A stretch of DNA of 24,748 nucleotides from an uncultured Mordavella sp. (GTDB lineage: Bacteria; Bacillota; Clostridia; Lachnospirales; Lachnospiraceae): positions 1 through 24,748 of the forward strand of contig CABPCP010000045.1 of NCBI GenBank assembly GCA_902406105.1, written 5' to 3'. Shown here one piece after another: positions 7,581-14,490 of this stretch. The translations under genes and the position numbers were made by a program. A model generated the notes under the pieces. It did no database searches, had not been told where the DNA came from, and saw only the letters and a list, made by a program, of their open reading frames with translations. Numbering within the stretch: position 1 is the stretch's first letter; each line of letters starts with the position of its first letter.

Positions 7581-8099
7581 TTAGTTGAAAGAGAAATCTG
7601 GATTGTCCATGGTGTCAGAAATGATCCTGCAAAGATCTGCGGCTGTGTCCTGGCAGTCATTGAACAGCCAGTTTATCACCAGATTGAAGATTCCTCCCAC
7701 GTACACATACAGGGAATTGATATTCTTTGCCTTACCGTTTTTCTGTGCGAAGTTTAAAATCTCACGGTTGATAAACTGCAGAAGTTCTATCTCATATCCC
7801 TGCTTTAAAAGAATGACGAGTCTTGACCTTTCTTCTTCTGCCAAAAGCAGAATGTCTTTCAGCCGCTGCTCAGGCGTATCGCTGGCTCTTATAATGTCAA
7901 AGATATCTAAGATGAGACCGTCAATATATCTTTTTATAATATCTTCTCTTGAACAAAAATTGCGATAAAAAGATGCCCTACTTACCTTCGCTTTCTGAAC
8001 GATCTGGGTGACCGTTATCACCGAAAGTCTTTGATCTTCCATCAAAGTAAACAGCGCATTTTCTATCTTCATATCTACTTTTTCAACGTAATTCATCAT
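7581..8099 (-). CDS. TetR/AcrR-family transcriptional regulator
   Basis: 172-residue protein with an N-terminal TetR helix-turn-helix: ALFTLMEDQRLSVITVTQIV, then AKVSRASFYRNFCSREDI (about residues 37-54), where SFYRNF is the recognition-helix signature. The C-terminal ligand/dimer domain is short, diverged and rich in Leu, Ile and Phe, giving a regulator slightly shorter than the usual 190-210. It is the first gene of the minus-strand cluster and lies 64 bases before the importer lipoprotein gene, so it most likely senses the imported compound and represses the cluster and possibly itself. Start ATGATG at 8099 has only a weak ribosome site (GTGATG). An extended -10 (TGCTAAAAT) on the minus strand about 40 bases upstream may be its promoter. 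Confidence 0.85.
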   Translation of the reverse strand: MMNYVEKVDMKIENALFTLMEDQRLSVITVTQIVQKAKVSRASFYRNFCSREDIIKRYIDGLILDIFDIIRASDTPEQRLKDILLLAEEERSRLVILLKQGYEIELLQFINREILNFAQKNGKAKNINSLYVYVGGIFNLVINWLFNDCQDTAADLCRIISDTMDNPDFSFN

Positions 8100-8316
8100 C
8101 GCATCACATTTCTACAAAACTGATTCTATTTTAGCATATCAGCCTTGATGGTGAGACATATGTCATGGTTTTGTATCATTAGTAATTCGCATGAATTTAT
8201 AGATTGAATCAATGAATGGAGAAGAATAAAAAGGGACAGGATTGTAAGATGTGGGAGAAAATGGTATACTAAAACACGTGTACCGAAAAGATATAGAATC
8301 AATAGAAGGAAAAGAC
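8100..8316. promoter_or_regulatory. Divergent intergenic region between tetR and the DUF2156 operon, with palindrome GACATATGTC
   Basis: This 217-base spacer carries control signals for both directions. Minus-strand TGCTAAAAT (about 8130-8138) is a candidate extended -10 for tetR. A perfect 10-bp palindrome GACATATGTC occupies 8155-8164, upstream of that -10, and shares the AGACAT half-site with the inverted repeat at 7552-7572, so it is a candidate TetR operator. The plus-strand promoter is listed separately. No small gene was found. Confidence 0.5.
8242..8270 (+). promoter_or_regulatory. Sigma-A-type promoter of the DUF2156-pfkB operon
   Basis: TTGTAA (8242-8247), a 17-base spacer and TATACT (8265-8270) predict transcription starting near 8277. 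This lies downstream of the GTG at 8251 and supports ATG 8317 as the start of the first gene. Confidence 0.7.
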
Positions 8317-9225
8317 ATGGAAGAGAGTCAATTTAAAAAAGCAGAATTAGAAGATAAGGAAATCATTTCTCATTATTTTAAGCATCATACCAGCCGAAGC
8401 TGTGAGAGGACTTTTGTAAACGTGTTTTTATGGTCCCGGCAGTACCCGGTCAAATGGGCGGTCATTGAGGGAGCGCTGGTGTTTAAGAGTCAGAATGACA
8501 GCCATCTGTCCTACGCGTTCCCGGCGGGAGAGGATGAAGCTGTGAAAAACGCCCTGGAAGAGATGATGGAATTCAGCCGGCGGGCAGGCTTCCCGTTTCG
8601 TATGTACAATGTGACGCCCAGCGATTTTGAACGGCTGGAACAGTGGTATCCGGGAAGGTTCCAGGTGGAGTACGACCGGGATCAGGCGGATTACGTCTAT
8701 GAGTCGGAGAAACTGATCACTCTGTCCGGGAAAAAGCTCCATGGAAAGAGAAATCATATCAATAAGTTTAAGAACCTGTACGAAGGGCGCTGGAGCTACG
8801 AGCCGATCCGCAGAGAGAATCTGGAAGAGTGTTTTCAGATGGCTCTGAAATGGAGAAAGGATAATGGCTGTGATGAGGATGAAGAAAAAAACGCGGAAAT
8901 GTGCGTAACCCTCAACGCGCTGCGGCTGTTTGAGGAGCTGGAGCTGAAAGGCGGACTTCTCCGCGTGGACGGCCAGATCGTAGCGTTTACTTTAGGAGAG
9001 CCGATTTGTTCGGATACTTTTGTGGTCCATATTGAGAAAGCGTTCGCGGAAGTACCTGGAGCGTATACTATGATCAACCAGCAGTTCGCGGAACATGAAT
9101 GCAGGGAGTACCAGTATATCAACCGGGAGGAAGACACAGGTTCGGAAGGACTCAGGAAAGCCAAGCTTTCCTACCGTCCGGCATTTATGGTAGAAAAAGG
9201 AACTGTTGCAGAAAAGGAGAGATAA
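8317..9225 (+). CDS. DUF2156 protein (phosphatidylglycerol lysyltransferase C-terminal-like domain)
   Basis: 302 residues built as two GNAT-like halves. The most recognisable segment is KLHGKRNHINKFKNLY, followed by YEPIRRENLEECFQMALKW, characteristic of the DUF2156/LPG_synthase_C family. MprF proteins use this domain to transfer an aminoacyl group from tRNA to phosphatidylglycerol, but this protein lacks the N-terminal membrane flippase, so it is a soluble stand-alone version and its acceptor is unknown. A GTG start 22 codons upstream is rejected because it precedes the predicted transcription start; ATG 8317 has GAAGGA six bases before it. First gene of a five-gene operon; the next gene starts three bases after its stop, with the next ribosome site (AAGGAG) inside this gene. 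Confidence 0.85.
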   Translation: MEESQFKKAELEDKEIISHYFKHHTSRSCERTFVNVFLWSRQYPVKWAVIEGALVFKSQNDSHLSYAFPAGEDEAVKNALEEMMEFSRRAGFPFRMYNVTPSDFERLEQWYPGRFQVEYDRDQADYVYESEKLITLSGKKLHGKRNHINKFKNLYEGRWSYEPIRRENLEECFQMALKWRKDNGCDEDEEKNAEMCVTLNALRLFEELELKGGLLRVDGQIVAFTLGEPICSDTFVVHIEKAFAEVPGAYTMINQQFAEHECREYQYINREEDTGSEGLRKAKLSYRPAFMVEKGTVAEKER

Positions 9226-9228
9226 GCG

Positions 9229-10416
9229 ATGATAGCAGAGAAAATGAAAGGACTGGTGGCAAATAGTTCTGCCATCCGGGCAATGTTCGAGGAAGGAAAC
9301 CGTCTGGCAGGTATCTACGGGGCGGAAAATGTATTTGATTTCAGTCTTGGCAATCCCAATGTGCCGGCGCCGGAAGCGGTTAAGAAAGCCATTATAGAGC
9401 TTTTGGATGAGGACGACCCGCTGGTGCTCCACGGGTATACCAACAGCAACAGCGGGTACGCTGACGTACGGCAGACGGTGGCCGACTCTTTAAATGAACG
9501 TTTTGGCACTCATTTTGAGGGGAAGAACATCATCATGACGGTGGGGGCGGCAGGAGGCCTGAATGTGATCCTCAAAAGCCTGATCAATCCGGGAGATGAG
9601 GTGATCACGTTTGCCCCGTACTTTGGAGAGTATCGTGCTTATACCAGCAATTATGATGGGGGTTTAGTGGAGATTTCCCCGGATACAGAGACCTTCCAGC
9701 CCAAATTAGATGAGTTTGAGGCCAAGATCACACCGAAGACGAAAGCGGTGATCATCAATACGCCCAACAATCCGACGGGAGTGGTCTACTCTGAGGATAC
9801 CATCAAGAAGCTGGCGGCTATTATGGAACAGAAACAGCAGGAATATGGAACAGAGATTTATCTGATCTCAGACGAGCCCTACCGGGAGCTGGTCTATGAC
9901 GGGGCGGAAGTGCCATATCTGACCAAGTATTATGCCAATACGATCGTGGGATATTCTTACAGTAAGTCTCTTTCCCTTCCGGGAGAGCGGATCGGTTATC
10001 TGGTGATTCCGGATGAAGTGAAAGACAGCGCGGATCTTTTGACGGCGGCCAACGTGGCTACCAGGATCTTGGGCTTTGTCAATGCGCCTACCCTTCAGCA
10101 GAAGGTAGTTGCCAAATGTATCCATGAGAAGACGGATGTATCTTATTATGACAGAAATAGAGAAACTTTATATAACGGATTGACGGAGTGCGGTTTTACC
10201 TGTATCAAACCGGAAGGCGCGTTCTATCTTTTTATGAAATCCCCAATAGAAGATGAGAAAGAATTCTGCGCGGCGGCGAAGAAATACAACATTCTTCTGG
10301 TTCCGGGAAGTTCTTTCGCGTGTCCGGGATATGTGCGGATCGCCTATTGTGTCTCCTATGAAACGATCGTCAACTCCCTTCCCAAATTCCGGGAACTGGC
10401 GAAAGAATATTTCTAA
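9229..10416 (+). CDS. Pyridoxal-phosphate-dependent class I/II aminotransferase (aspartate aminotransferase-like)
   Basis: 395-residue fold-type I aminotransferase, cytoplasmic. Visible PLP and substrate residues: N181 in NTPNNPTG, D215 and Y218 in SDEPYRE, the Schiff-base lysine K246 in YSYSKSLSLPGERIGY, and the carboxylate-binding arginine R370 (YVRIAY). The N-terminal FSLGNPNVPAPEAV segment is typical of AAT-like Firmicute enzymes that move amino groups between amino acids and 2-oxoacids. Exact specificity (aspartate, alanine or aromatic) is not readable. It is translated from ATG 9229 with AAGGAGAG upstream, three bases after the DUF2156 stop, and is followed by a second aminotransferase gene 24 bases later. 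Confidence 0.92.
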   Translation: MIAEKMKGLVANSSAIRAMFEEGNRLAGIYGAENVFDFSLGNPNVPAPEAVKKAIIELLDEDDPLVLHGYTNSNSGYADVRQTVADSLNERFGTHFEGKNIIMTVGAAGGLNVILKSLINPGDEVITFAPYFGEYRAYTSNYDGGLVEISPDTETFQPKLDEFEAKITPKTKAVIINTPNNPTGVVYSEDTIKKLAAIMEQKQQEYGTEIYLISDEPYRELVYDGAEVPYLTKYYANTIVGYSYSKSLSLPGERIGYLVIPDEVKDSADLLTAANVATRILGFVNAPTLQQKVVAKCIHEKTDVSYYDRNRETLYNGLTECGFTCIKPEGAFYLFMKSPIEDEKEFCAAAKKYNILLVPGSSFACPGYVRIAYCVSYETIVNSLPKFRELAKEYF

Positions 10417-10440
10417 GTGTATAGACAGGGGAATTGGATC

Positions 10441-11496
10441 ATGAAAGTATTTGAGAAAAATATTCGGAAAGTACAGCCGTATGTGCCGGGGGAACAGCCC
10501 CAGCATCCGGTGATCAAACTAAATACCAATGAAAATCCTTATCCGCCGGCGCCAGGCGTGAAAAAAGCTTTGCTTGAGATGGACACAGATCTTCAGCGGC
10601 TCTATCCGGATCCAGACTGCCGGAAACTGACGCGGGCGCTTTCGGACTGGTACAATGTGGGAGAGGATCAGGTGTTTGTGGGAGTTGGTTCGGACGATGT
10701 GCTCTCCATGTGCTTTCTGACGTTTTTTAATTCAGAAAAGCCTATCCTTTTCCCGGACATTACCTATTCCTTTTATAAGGTATGGGCGGATCTTTACGGG
10801 ATCCCCTATGAGTGTCAGCCGCTGGACAAGGAGTTCCGGCTGGTAAAAGAAGATTATTACAAGCCGAACGGCGGCGTTATCTTTCCAAACCCCAATGCGC
10901 CCACAGGGATCTGTGAAGACCTGGATACGATCAGAGATATCCTGGATCACAATCGGGATGTGATCGTGATCGTAGATGAGGCGTATATTGATTTTGGCGG
11001 CTGTTCCGCTTTGGAACTGCTGAACGGCTATGACAATCTGATCGTAGTCCAGACTTTCTCCAAGGCCCGGTCTATGGCGGGAATGCGTATCGGATACGCT
11101 ATTGCCAGTCCCGCCCTGATCCGGTATCTGATGGATGCCAAGTTTTCTTTCAATTCTTATACTATGAATCAGGCGGCTCTTGCCTGCGGTACGGCGGCCC
11201 TTGCGGACCGGGATTATTTTGAAGAGACCATCCGGAAGATCGTAGATACCAGAGAATGGGCCAAGGCAGAATTTACCAAACTGGGATTCCGATATCTGGA
11301 TTCGAAGGCCAATTTCCTGTTTGTCACCCATCCGGAGTATTCGGGCCAAGAATTGTTCCAGGCCCTGAGAGAGCAGGGAATCTACGTCCGATTCTGGGGC
11401 AGCAGCCGGATTGAGGACTATTTGAGAGTCACCATTGGTACGAGAGAAGAGATGGAGAAACTATTTGGATTTTTGAGAGAATATATAAAAGGGTAA
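10441..11496 (+). CDS. hisC: Histidinol-phosphate aminotransferase
   Basis: 351-residue class II aminotransferase of the HisC type, which makes histidinol phosphate from imidazole acetol phosphate and glutamate. Motifs: LNTNENPYPPAPGV (27-40, hallmark of HisC), PNAPTG (151-156), VDEAYIDF (178-185; D179, Y182), the PLP lysine K208 in QTFSKARSMAGMRIGYA, and R329 near the C-terminus (LRVTIG). Length is normal. A GTG start at 10417 is rejected in favour of ATG 10441, which follows CAGGGGA. No other histidine genes are present, so it may be a stray histidine gene or serve aromatic amino acid transamination, as HisC homologues sometimes do. It is co-transcribed with the preceding aminotransferase. 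Confidence 0.85.
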   Translation: MKVFEKNIRKVQPYVPGEQPQHPVIKLNTNENPYPPAPGVKKALLEMDTDLQRLYPDPDCRKLTRALSDWYNVGEDQVFVGVGSDDVLSMCFLTFFNSEKPILFPDITYSFYKVWADLYGIPYECQPLDKEFRLVKEDYYKPNGGVIFPNPNAPTGICEDLDTIRDILDHNRDVIVIVDEAYIDFGGCSALELLNGYDNLIVVQTFSKARSMAGMRIGYAIASPALIRYLMDAKFSFNSYTMNQAALACGTAALADRDYFEETIRKIVDTREWAKAEFTKLGFRYLDSKANFLFVTHPEYSGQELFQALREQGIYVRFWGSSRIEDYLRVTIGTREEMEKLFGFLREYIKG

Positions 11497-11512
11497 AGGA
11501 GATTTTTAGAGA

Positions 11513-12361
11513 ATGCTCAAAAAAATACTTCAAGGGCTTGTGATCGGAATCGCGAATATCATTCCGGGAGTCAGCGGCGGTACGATGATGGTAGCGATGG
11601 GGATCTATGACAAACTGATCCACGCGATCACCCATCTGCGGAAAGAATTTAAGGAAAGCGTGCGCTTTATGCTTCCGATCTTTATCGGGATCGCGGCGGC
11701 GATCATTGTGGCGGCACGGATCTTGGAATTTTGTTTCGCTATGTTTCCGATCCAGACGAATTTGCTATTCTGCGGATTGATCGCGGGCAGCGTACCGTTC
11801 ATTTTCACCCATGTCAAGGGGAAAACCATAAAGCCGGGAATGATCGCGGCATTTCTGGTGTTTTTCCTGATCGTAGTGGGAATGGCTCTCATGGGAGAGG
11901 CAGAAGGGGCGGCGGCGGACGTTAGTTTCAGCTTGATCAATGTTCTGAAACTTTTGATCGTGGGAGTGATCGCCGCGGCAACCATGGTGGTGCCTGGAGT
12001 CAGCGGGTCTATGATGCTGATGGTCCTGGGATATTATAATACGATACTGGAAAGTATCAACGACTTCGTAGAAGCGGCGTTGTCTTTGGATATGCCGGTG
12101 ATCGTGGAGAACATGCTGATATTGGTTCCTTTTGGGATCGGAGTGATCCTGGGAATCTTTCTGATCGCCAAGATTATTGAGTTTATTTTTCAGCGTGCCG
12201 AGACTCATGCTTACTGGGCGATACTGGGATTGATCCTGGCTTCCCCGATCGCGATCCTCTTAAAGACAGACTGGAGCGGCTTCTCCGTTCTGGCGATCGT
12301 GACTGGAGCAGCGGCGTTTGGGATCGGATGGTTCATTGCGTCCAAACTGGGGGATGATTAG
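11513..12361 (+). CDS. DUF368 membrane protein, PopT-type undecaprenyl-phosphate translocase
   Basis: 282-residue polytopic membrane protein with about eight hydrophobic segments and two matching motifs, PGVSGGT (18-24) and PGVSGS (161-166), arranged as an internal duplication. These motifs define DUF368. Members (PopT) have been reported to return undecaprenyl phosphate across the cytoplasmic membrane, recycling the lipid carrier for peptidoglycan and other wall polymers. Start ATG 11513 has AAAGGAGA upstream and follows hisC by 16 bases. Position in one operon with a DUF2156 protein hints at a shared envelope function. The family call is secure; the substrate role rests on family knowledge. 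Confidence 0.88.
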   Translation: MLKKILQGLVIGIANIIPGVSGGTMMVAMGIYDKLIHAITHLRKEFKESVRFMLPIFIGIAAAIIVAARILEFCFAMFPIQTNLLFCGLIAGSVPFIFTHVKGKTIKPGMIAAFLVFFLIVVGMALMGEAEGAAADVSFSLINVLKLLIVGVIAAATMVVPGVSGSMMLMVLGYYNTILESINDFVEAALSLDMPVIVENMLILVPFGIGVILGIFLIAKIIEFIFQRAETHAYWAILGLILASPIAILLKTDWSGFSVLAIVTGAAAFGIGWFIASKLGDD

Positions 12362-12385
12362 AGAGAAAAACAGGAGGGGTAGATC

Positions 12386-13357
12386 ATGGAGAAAATGTAT
12401 GATGTGACAGCGCTGGGAGAATTGCTGGTGGATTTCCCAAAGAACGGCCAGAGCGAGCAGGGAAACGGACTGTTTGAGGCGTGTCCGGGAGGTGCTCCCT
12501 GCAATGTGCTGGCAATGCTCAACAAACTGGACAGGAAGACGGCGTTTATTGGAAAAGTAGGGAAGGATCAGTTTGGAAGGCTGTTAAAGGAGACCATCGG
12601 GGAATTAGGCATCAGCTCCAAAGGCCTTGTGCTGGATGAGGAAACCCATACGACGCTGGCCTTTGTCCATACCTTCCCGGATGGGGATCGGGAATTTTCT
12701 TTTTACCGGAATCCCGGCGCGGATATGATGCTGTCTGAAGATGAGGTGGATTATGATCTGATCAGGAATTCTAAAGTTTTTCATTTCGGCACACTGTCAA
12801 TGACGGACGAGCCGGTGCGGACAGCTACGAAAAAGGCGCTGAAGACAGCCAAAGAGGCAGGATGTCTCATTACCTTCGATCCTAATTTAAGGCCGCCTTT
12901 ATGGAATTCCCTGGAGGAGGCCAAGGCAATGATGGAGTATGGCTTCCAGTACTGTGATATGTTGAAGATCTCAGATAATGAGATCCAGTTCGTATCAGGG
13001 AAGGAAGATTATGAGGAAGGAATTCGCTATCTCCAGGAAAAGTACCAGATTCCGGTGATCTTTCTGACCATGGGAAAAGATGGAAGCAGGGCTTATTTCA
13101 AAGATCTTAAGGTGGAAAGAAGCGGATTCCGGGTCCGGGCGGTCGATACCACAGGGGCCGGCGATACCTTCTGCGGCTGCGCCATCCACGGCCTGCTGAA
13201 ATATGGGATGAAAGATCTGAATGAAGAAACGCTGGGAGAGATCCTTTCTTACGCTAATGCGGGAGCCGCTCTGATCACAATGAAGAAGGGCGCGATCCGT
13301 TCCATGCCGGAACCGGCGGAGATTGAAAGGATGCTGCGTGGACAGGGGGATGTTTAG
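12386..13357 (+). CDS. PfkB-family carbohydrate kinase, probable fructokinase
   Basis: 323-residue ribokinase-fold kinase. Signature 1 region is CPGGAPCNVLAMLNKL (33-48), and signature 2 is DTTGAGDTFCG (254-264) with catalytic base D260. FDPNLRPPLW (164-173) is typical of bacterial fructokinases, which make fructose 6-phosphate from fructose. Ribosome site AGGAGGGG lies nine bases before ATG 12386. It is the last gene of the operon, 24 bases after the DUF368 gene. Its TAG stop overlaps the stop of the convergent XRE gene. Other PfkB substrates (2-keto-3-deoxygluconate, adenosine) are less likely from the motifs. Confidence 0.87.
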   Translation: MEKMYDVTALGELLVDFPKNGQSEQGNGLFEACPGGAPCNVLAMLNKLDRKTAFIGKVGKDQFGRLLKETIGELGISSKGLVLDEETHTTLAFVHTFPDGDREFSFYRNPGADMMLSEDEVDYDLIRNSKVFHFGTLSMTDEPVRTATKKALKTAKEAGCLITFDPNLRPPLWNSLEEAKAMMEYGFQYCDMLKISDNEIQFVSGKEDYEEGIRYLQEKYQIPVIFLTMGKDGSRAYFKDLKVERSGFRVRAVDTTGAGDTFCGCAIHGLLKYGMKDLNEETLGEILSYANAGAALITMKKGAIRSMPEPAEIERMLRGQGDV

Positions 13358-13707
13358 GTCCGGATCTGTTCCCGGTCTCTAAGTTCCAGAAGATGGATAT
13401 AGGAAAGCAGATCTTTCTTGGACTGAAGAGACAGAGAACGGTATCTGGCGATGAGTTTCTGCTCGTTCTTAGGGCAATAAGTTTCCTGAGCGCAGTCTGA
13501 CTCATCCGATTCGCTTTCATCCAGCAGATAGTCTATGGAAACATGGAAAAGACCGGCAAGAGCCGTCAGTTTCTCATGGGAGGGCTGGCGGTTTTTGGTT
13601 TCATACCCTGCGATCGTTGAACGAGCTACATTCAGACGGCGGGCAAGATATTCCTGGGTCATGTTATTTTCAAGCCGTAAAGTTTTTAGTTTTTTATCAA
13701 AAGACAT
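13354..13707 (-). CDS. XRE/Cro-CI-family transcriptional regulator
   Basis: 117-residue protein with an N-terminal HTH_3 domain: FDKKLKTLRLENNMTQEYLA then LNVARSTIAGYETKNRQPSHEKLTALAGLFHVSIDYLL, ending near residue 62. The remaining charged tail of about 55 residues (ESESDESDC..., then RYRSLSLQSKKDLLSYIHLLE) probably mediates dimerisation. This plan is common for small autoregulating Firmicute repressors. ATG 13707 is preceded by AAGGGAG. It is divergent from the small membrane-protein gene at 13908; the shared 200-base spacer carries repeated AACAA(A)GTGTTGCG motifs likely to be its operators. It converges with pfkB, the two stops sharing bases 13354-13357, with no terminator between them. 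Confidence 0.9.
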   Translation of the reverse strand: MSFDKKLKTLRLENNMTQEYLARRLNVARSTIAGYETKNRQPSHEKLTALAGLFHVSIDYLLDESESDESDCAQETYCPKNEQKLIARYRSLSLQSKKDLLSYIHLLELRDREQIRT

Positions 13708-13744
13708 GGCCGGTCTCCCTTCTGCTCATATTTTGGTATATTTT

Positions 13745-13799
13745 AACAAGTGTTGCGGTAAAGAACATGGGAAGTGTCAAATATCAACAAAGTGTTGCG
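13745..13799. repeat. Two operator-like direct repeats AACAA(A)GTGTTGCG
   Basis: Copy 1 is AACAAGTGTTGCG at 13745-13757 and copy 2 is AACAAAGTGTTGCG at 13786-13799. Each has internal dyad symmetry (AACA...TGTT). The shared TGTTGCG parts are 42 bases apart, about four DNA turns, so both would face the same side of the helix. They lie just upstream of the XRE regulator and are probably bound by it; inferred. Confidence 0.6.
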
Positions 13800-13833
13800 C
13801 GTAAGTTCCAGAACGGAACATTAGATTATCCCG

Positions 13834-13862
13834 TTGACACTGTCAGGGAAAGAACCTATAAT
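13834..13862 (+). promoter_or_regulatory. Consensus sigma-A promoter of the small membrane-protein gene, -35 inside a palindrome
   Basis: TTGACA (13834-13839), exactly 17 bases, then TATAAT (13857-13862) match consensus fully. The -35 is embedded in the perfect palindrome TGACA-C-TGTCA (13835-13845), a plausible repressor site. The predicted transcript start is near 13869, so the protein start is 13908 and not an earlier in-frame codon. Confidence 0.85.
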
Positions 13863-13907
13863 TTATTTGTAGACAGAAAAACGACAGACTTAAGGAGGAA
13901 AAAATTT

Positions 13908-14369
13908 ATGATAGTAGCAAAAAATGACGAGGCGAAAAGAAGCCGCCTGTGGAGGACGGCACTCCTTGTTTCCTCTGTCTTGATAGTCCTGATCGTGATA
14001 TTTCTGCTAACGAAATTATTTACGACGAATCCGCTGGAAGGCAGATGGGAGGACGAGAATGGGAAGATCAGTCTGAATGTTGAATCAGGCGGAGCGGCTA
14101 CGGTCACAGTCTTAGAGGCGGAAAATGGAAGTCAGATCGAAGTGCCTATGGAGTATACCCTGGACCGGGACGCTAAGACGATCACCATCCATGAGGACCA
14201 GGAAGCGGTTCAGAAAATGGCGGAGGAATCCGATGGAAGCTTGACGCCGGAAAGCATTGAAGAGGCGGTGGATTCCCTGAGAGACACCTTTGATTACAGC
14301 GTAGATCAGGATACGCTTACCCTGTCAGAGCGTGAGTATGGGGATCAGATCATTTTGATCAAACAATAA
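13908..14369 (+). CDS. Hypothetical single-pass membrane protein with small extracellular beta-rich domain
   Basis: 153 residues. A short basic N-terminus (KRSRLWR) leads to one membrane helix (about 17-38, ALLVSSVLIVLIVIFLLTKLF), then a domain of about 110 residues outside the cell. That domain starts NPLEGRWEDENGKISLNVES, reminiscent of the lipocalin-like 'G-x-W' opening seen in many small Firmicute proteins; the rest is acidic with alternating beta-like strands. I do not recognise a specific function. ATG 13908 follows AAGGAGG and a perfect promoter; an open frame extends upstream to 13617 but crosses that promoter. Divergent from the XRE regulator, which probably controls it. It ends before a strong terminator, so it is a single-gene transcript. 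Confidence 0.8.
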   Translation: MIVAKNDEAKRSRLWRTALLVSSVLIVLIVIFLLTKLFTTNPLEGRWEDENGKISLNVESGGAATVTVLEAENGSQIEVPMEYTLDRDAKTITIHEDQEAVQKMAEESDGSLTPESIEEAVDSLRDTFDYSVDQDTLTLSEREYGDQIILIKQ

Positions 14370-14393
14370 GGAACATGAAGACAAGAAACTCTG

Positions 14394-14442
14394 CCCTCTA
14401 TTTATCACCCGTTTACAGGTGAGAGGTAGAGGGATTCTTTTT
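14394..14442 (+). terminator. Rho-independent terminator after the small membrane-protein gene
   Basis: CCCTCTA (14394-14400) pairs with TAGAGGG (14427-14433), with an inner TCACC/GGTGA stem, followed by a T-rich tract ATTCTTTTT (14434-14442). It lies 24 bases after the stop codon. Confidence 0.85.
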
Positions 14443-14490
14443 ACCTGGCGGGCAGCAGGAAGCCCGTGTCGGAAAGGAAAGGGAACAGGT

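Noticed and set aside
8251..8316. GTG start for the DUF2156 protein
   Set aside because: It lies upstream of the predicted transcription start (-10 at 8265-8270) and lacks a ribosome site.
13752..13780. Minus-strand TTGACA as -35 of the xre promoter
   Set aside because: At 17-base spacing the -10 position reads CGCAAC, which is not a -10; the real xre promoter is probably weaker and nearer the gene.
13617..13907. Longer N-terminus for the small membrane protein
   Set aside because: The extended frame crosses the opposite-strand xre gene and the consensus promoter at 13834-13862; ATG 13908 has AAGGAGG and begins a sensible membrane-anchored protein.
14343..14361. GATCA...TGATC inverted repeat near the end of the membrane-protein gene
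   Set aside because: Short, inside the coding sequence, and explained by GATC-rich codons for Asp and Ile; no T-run follows.
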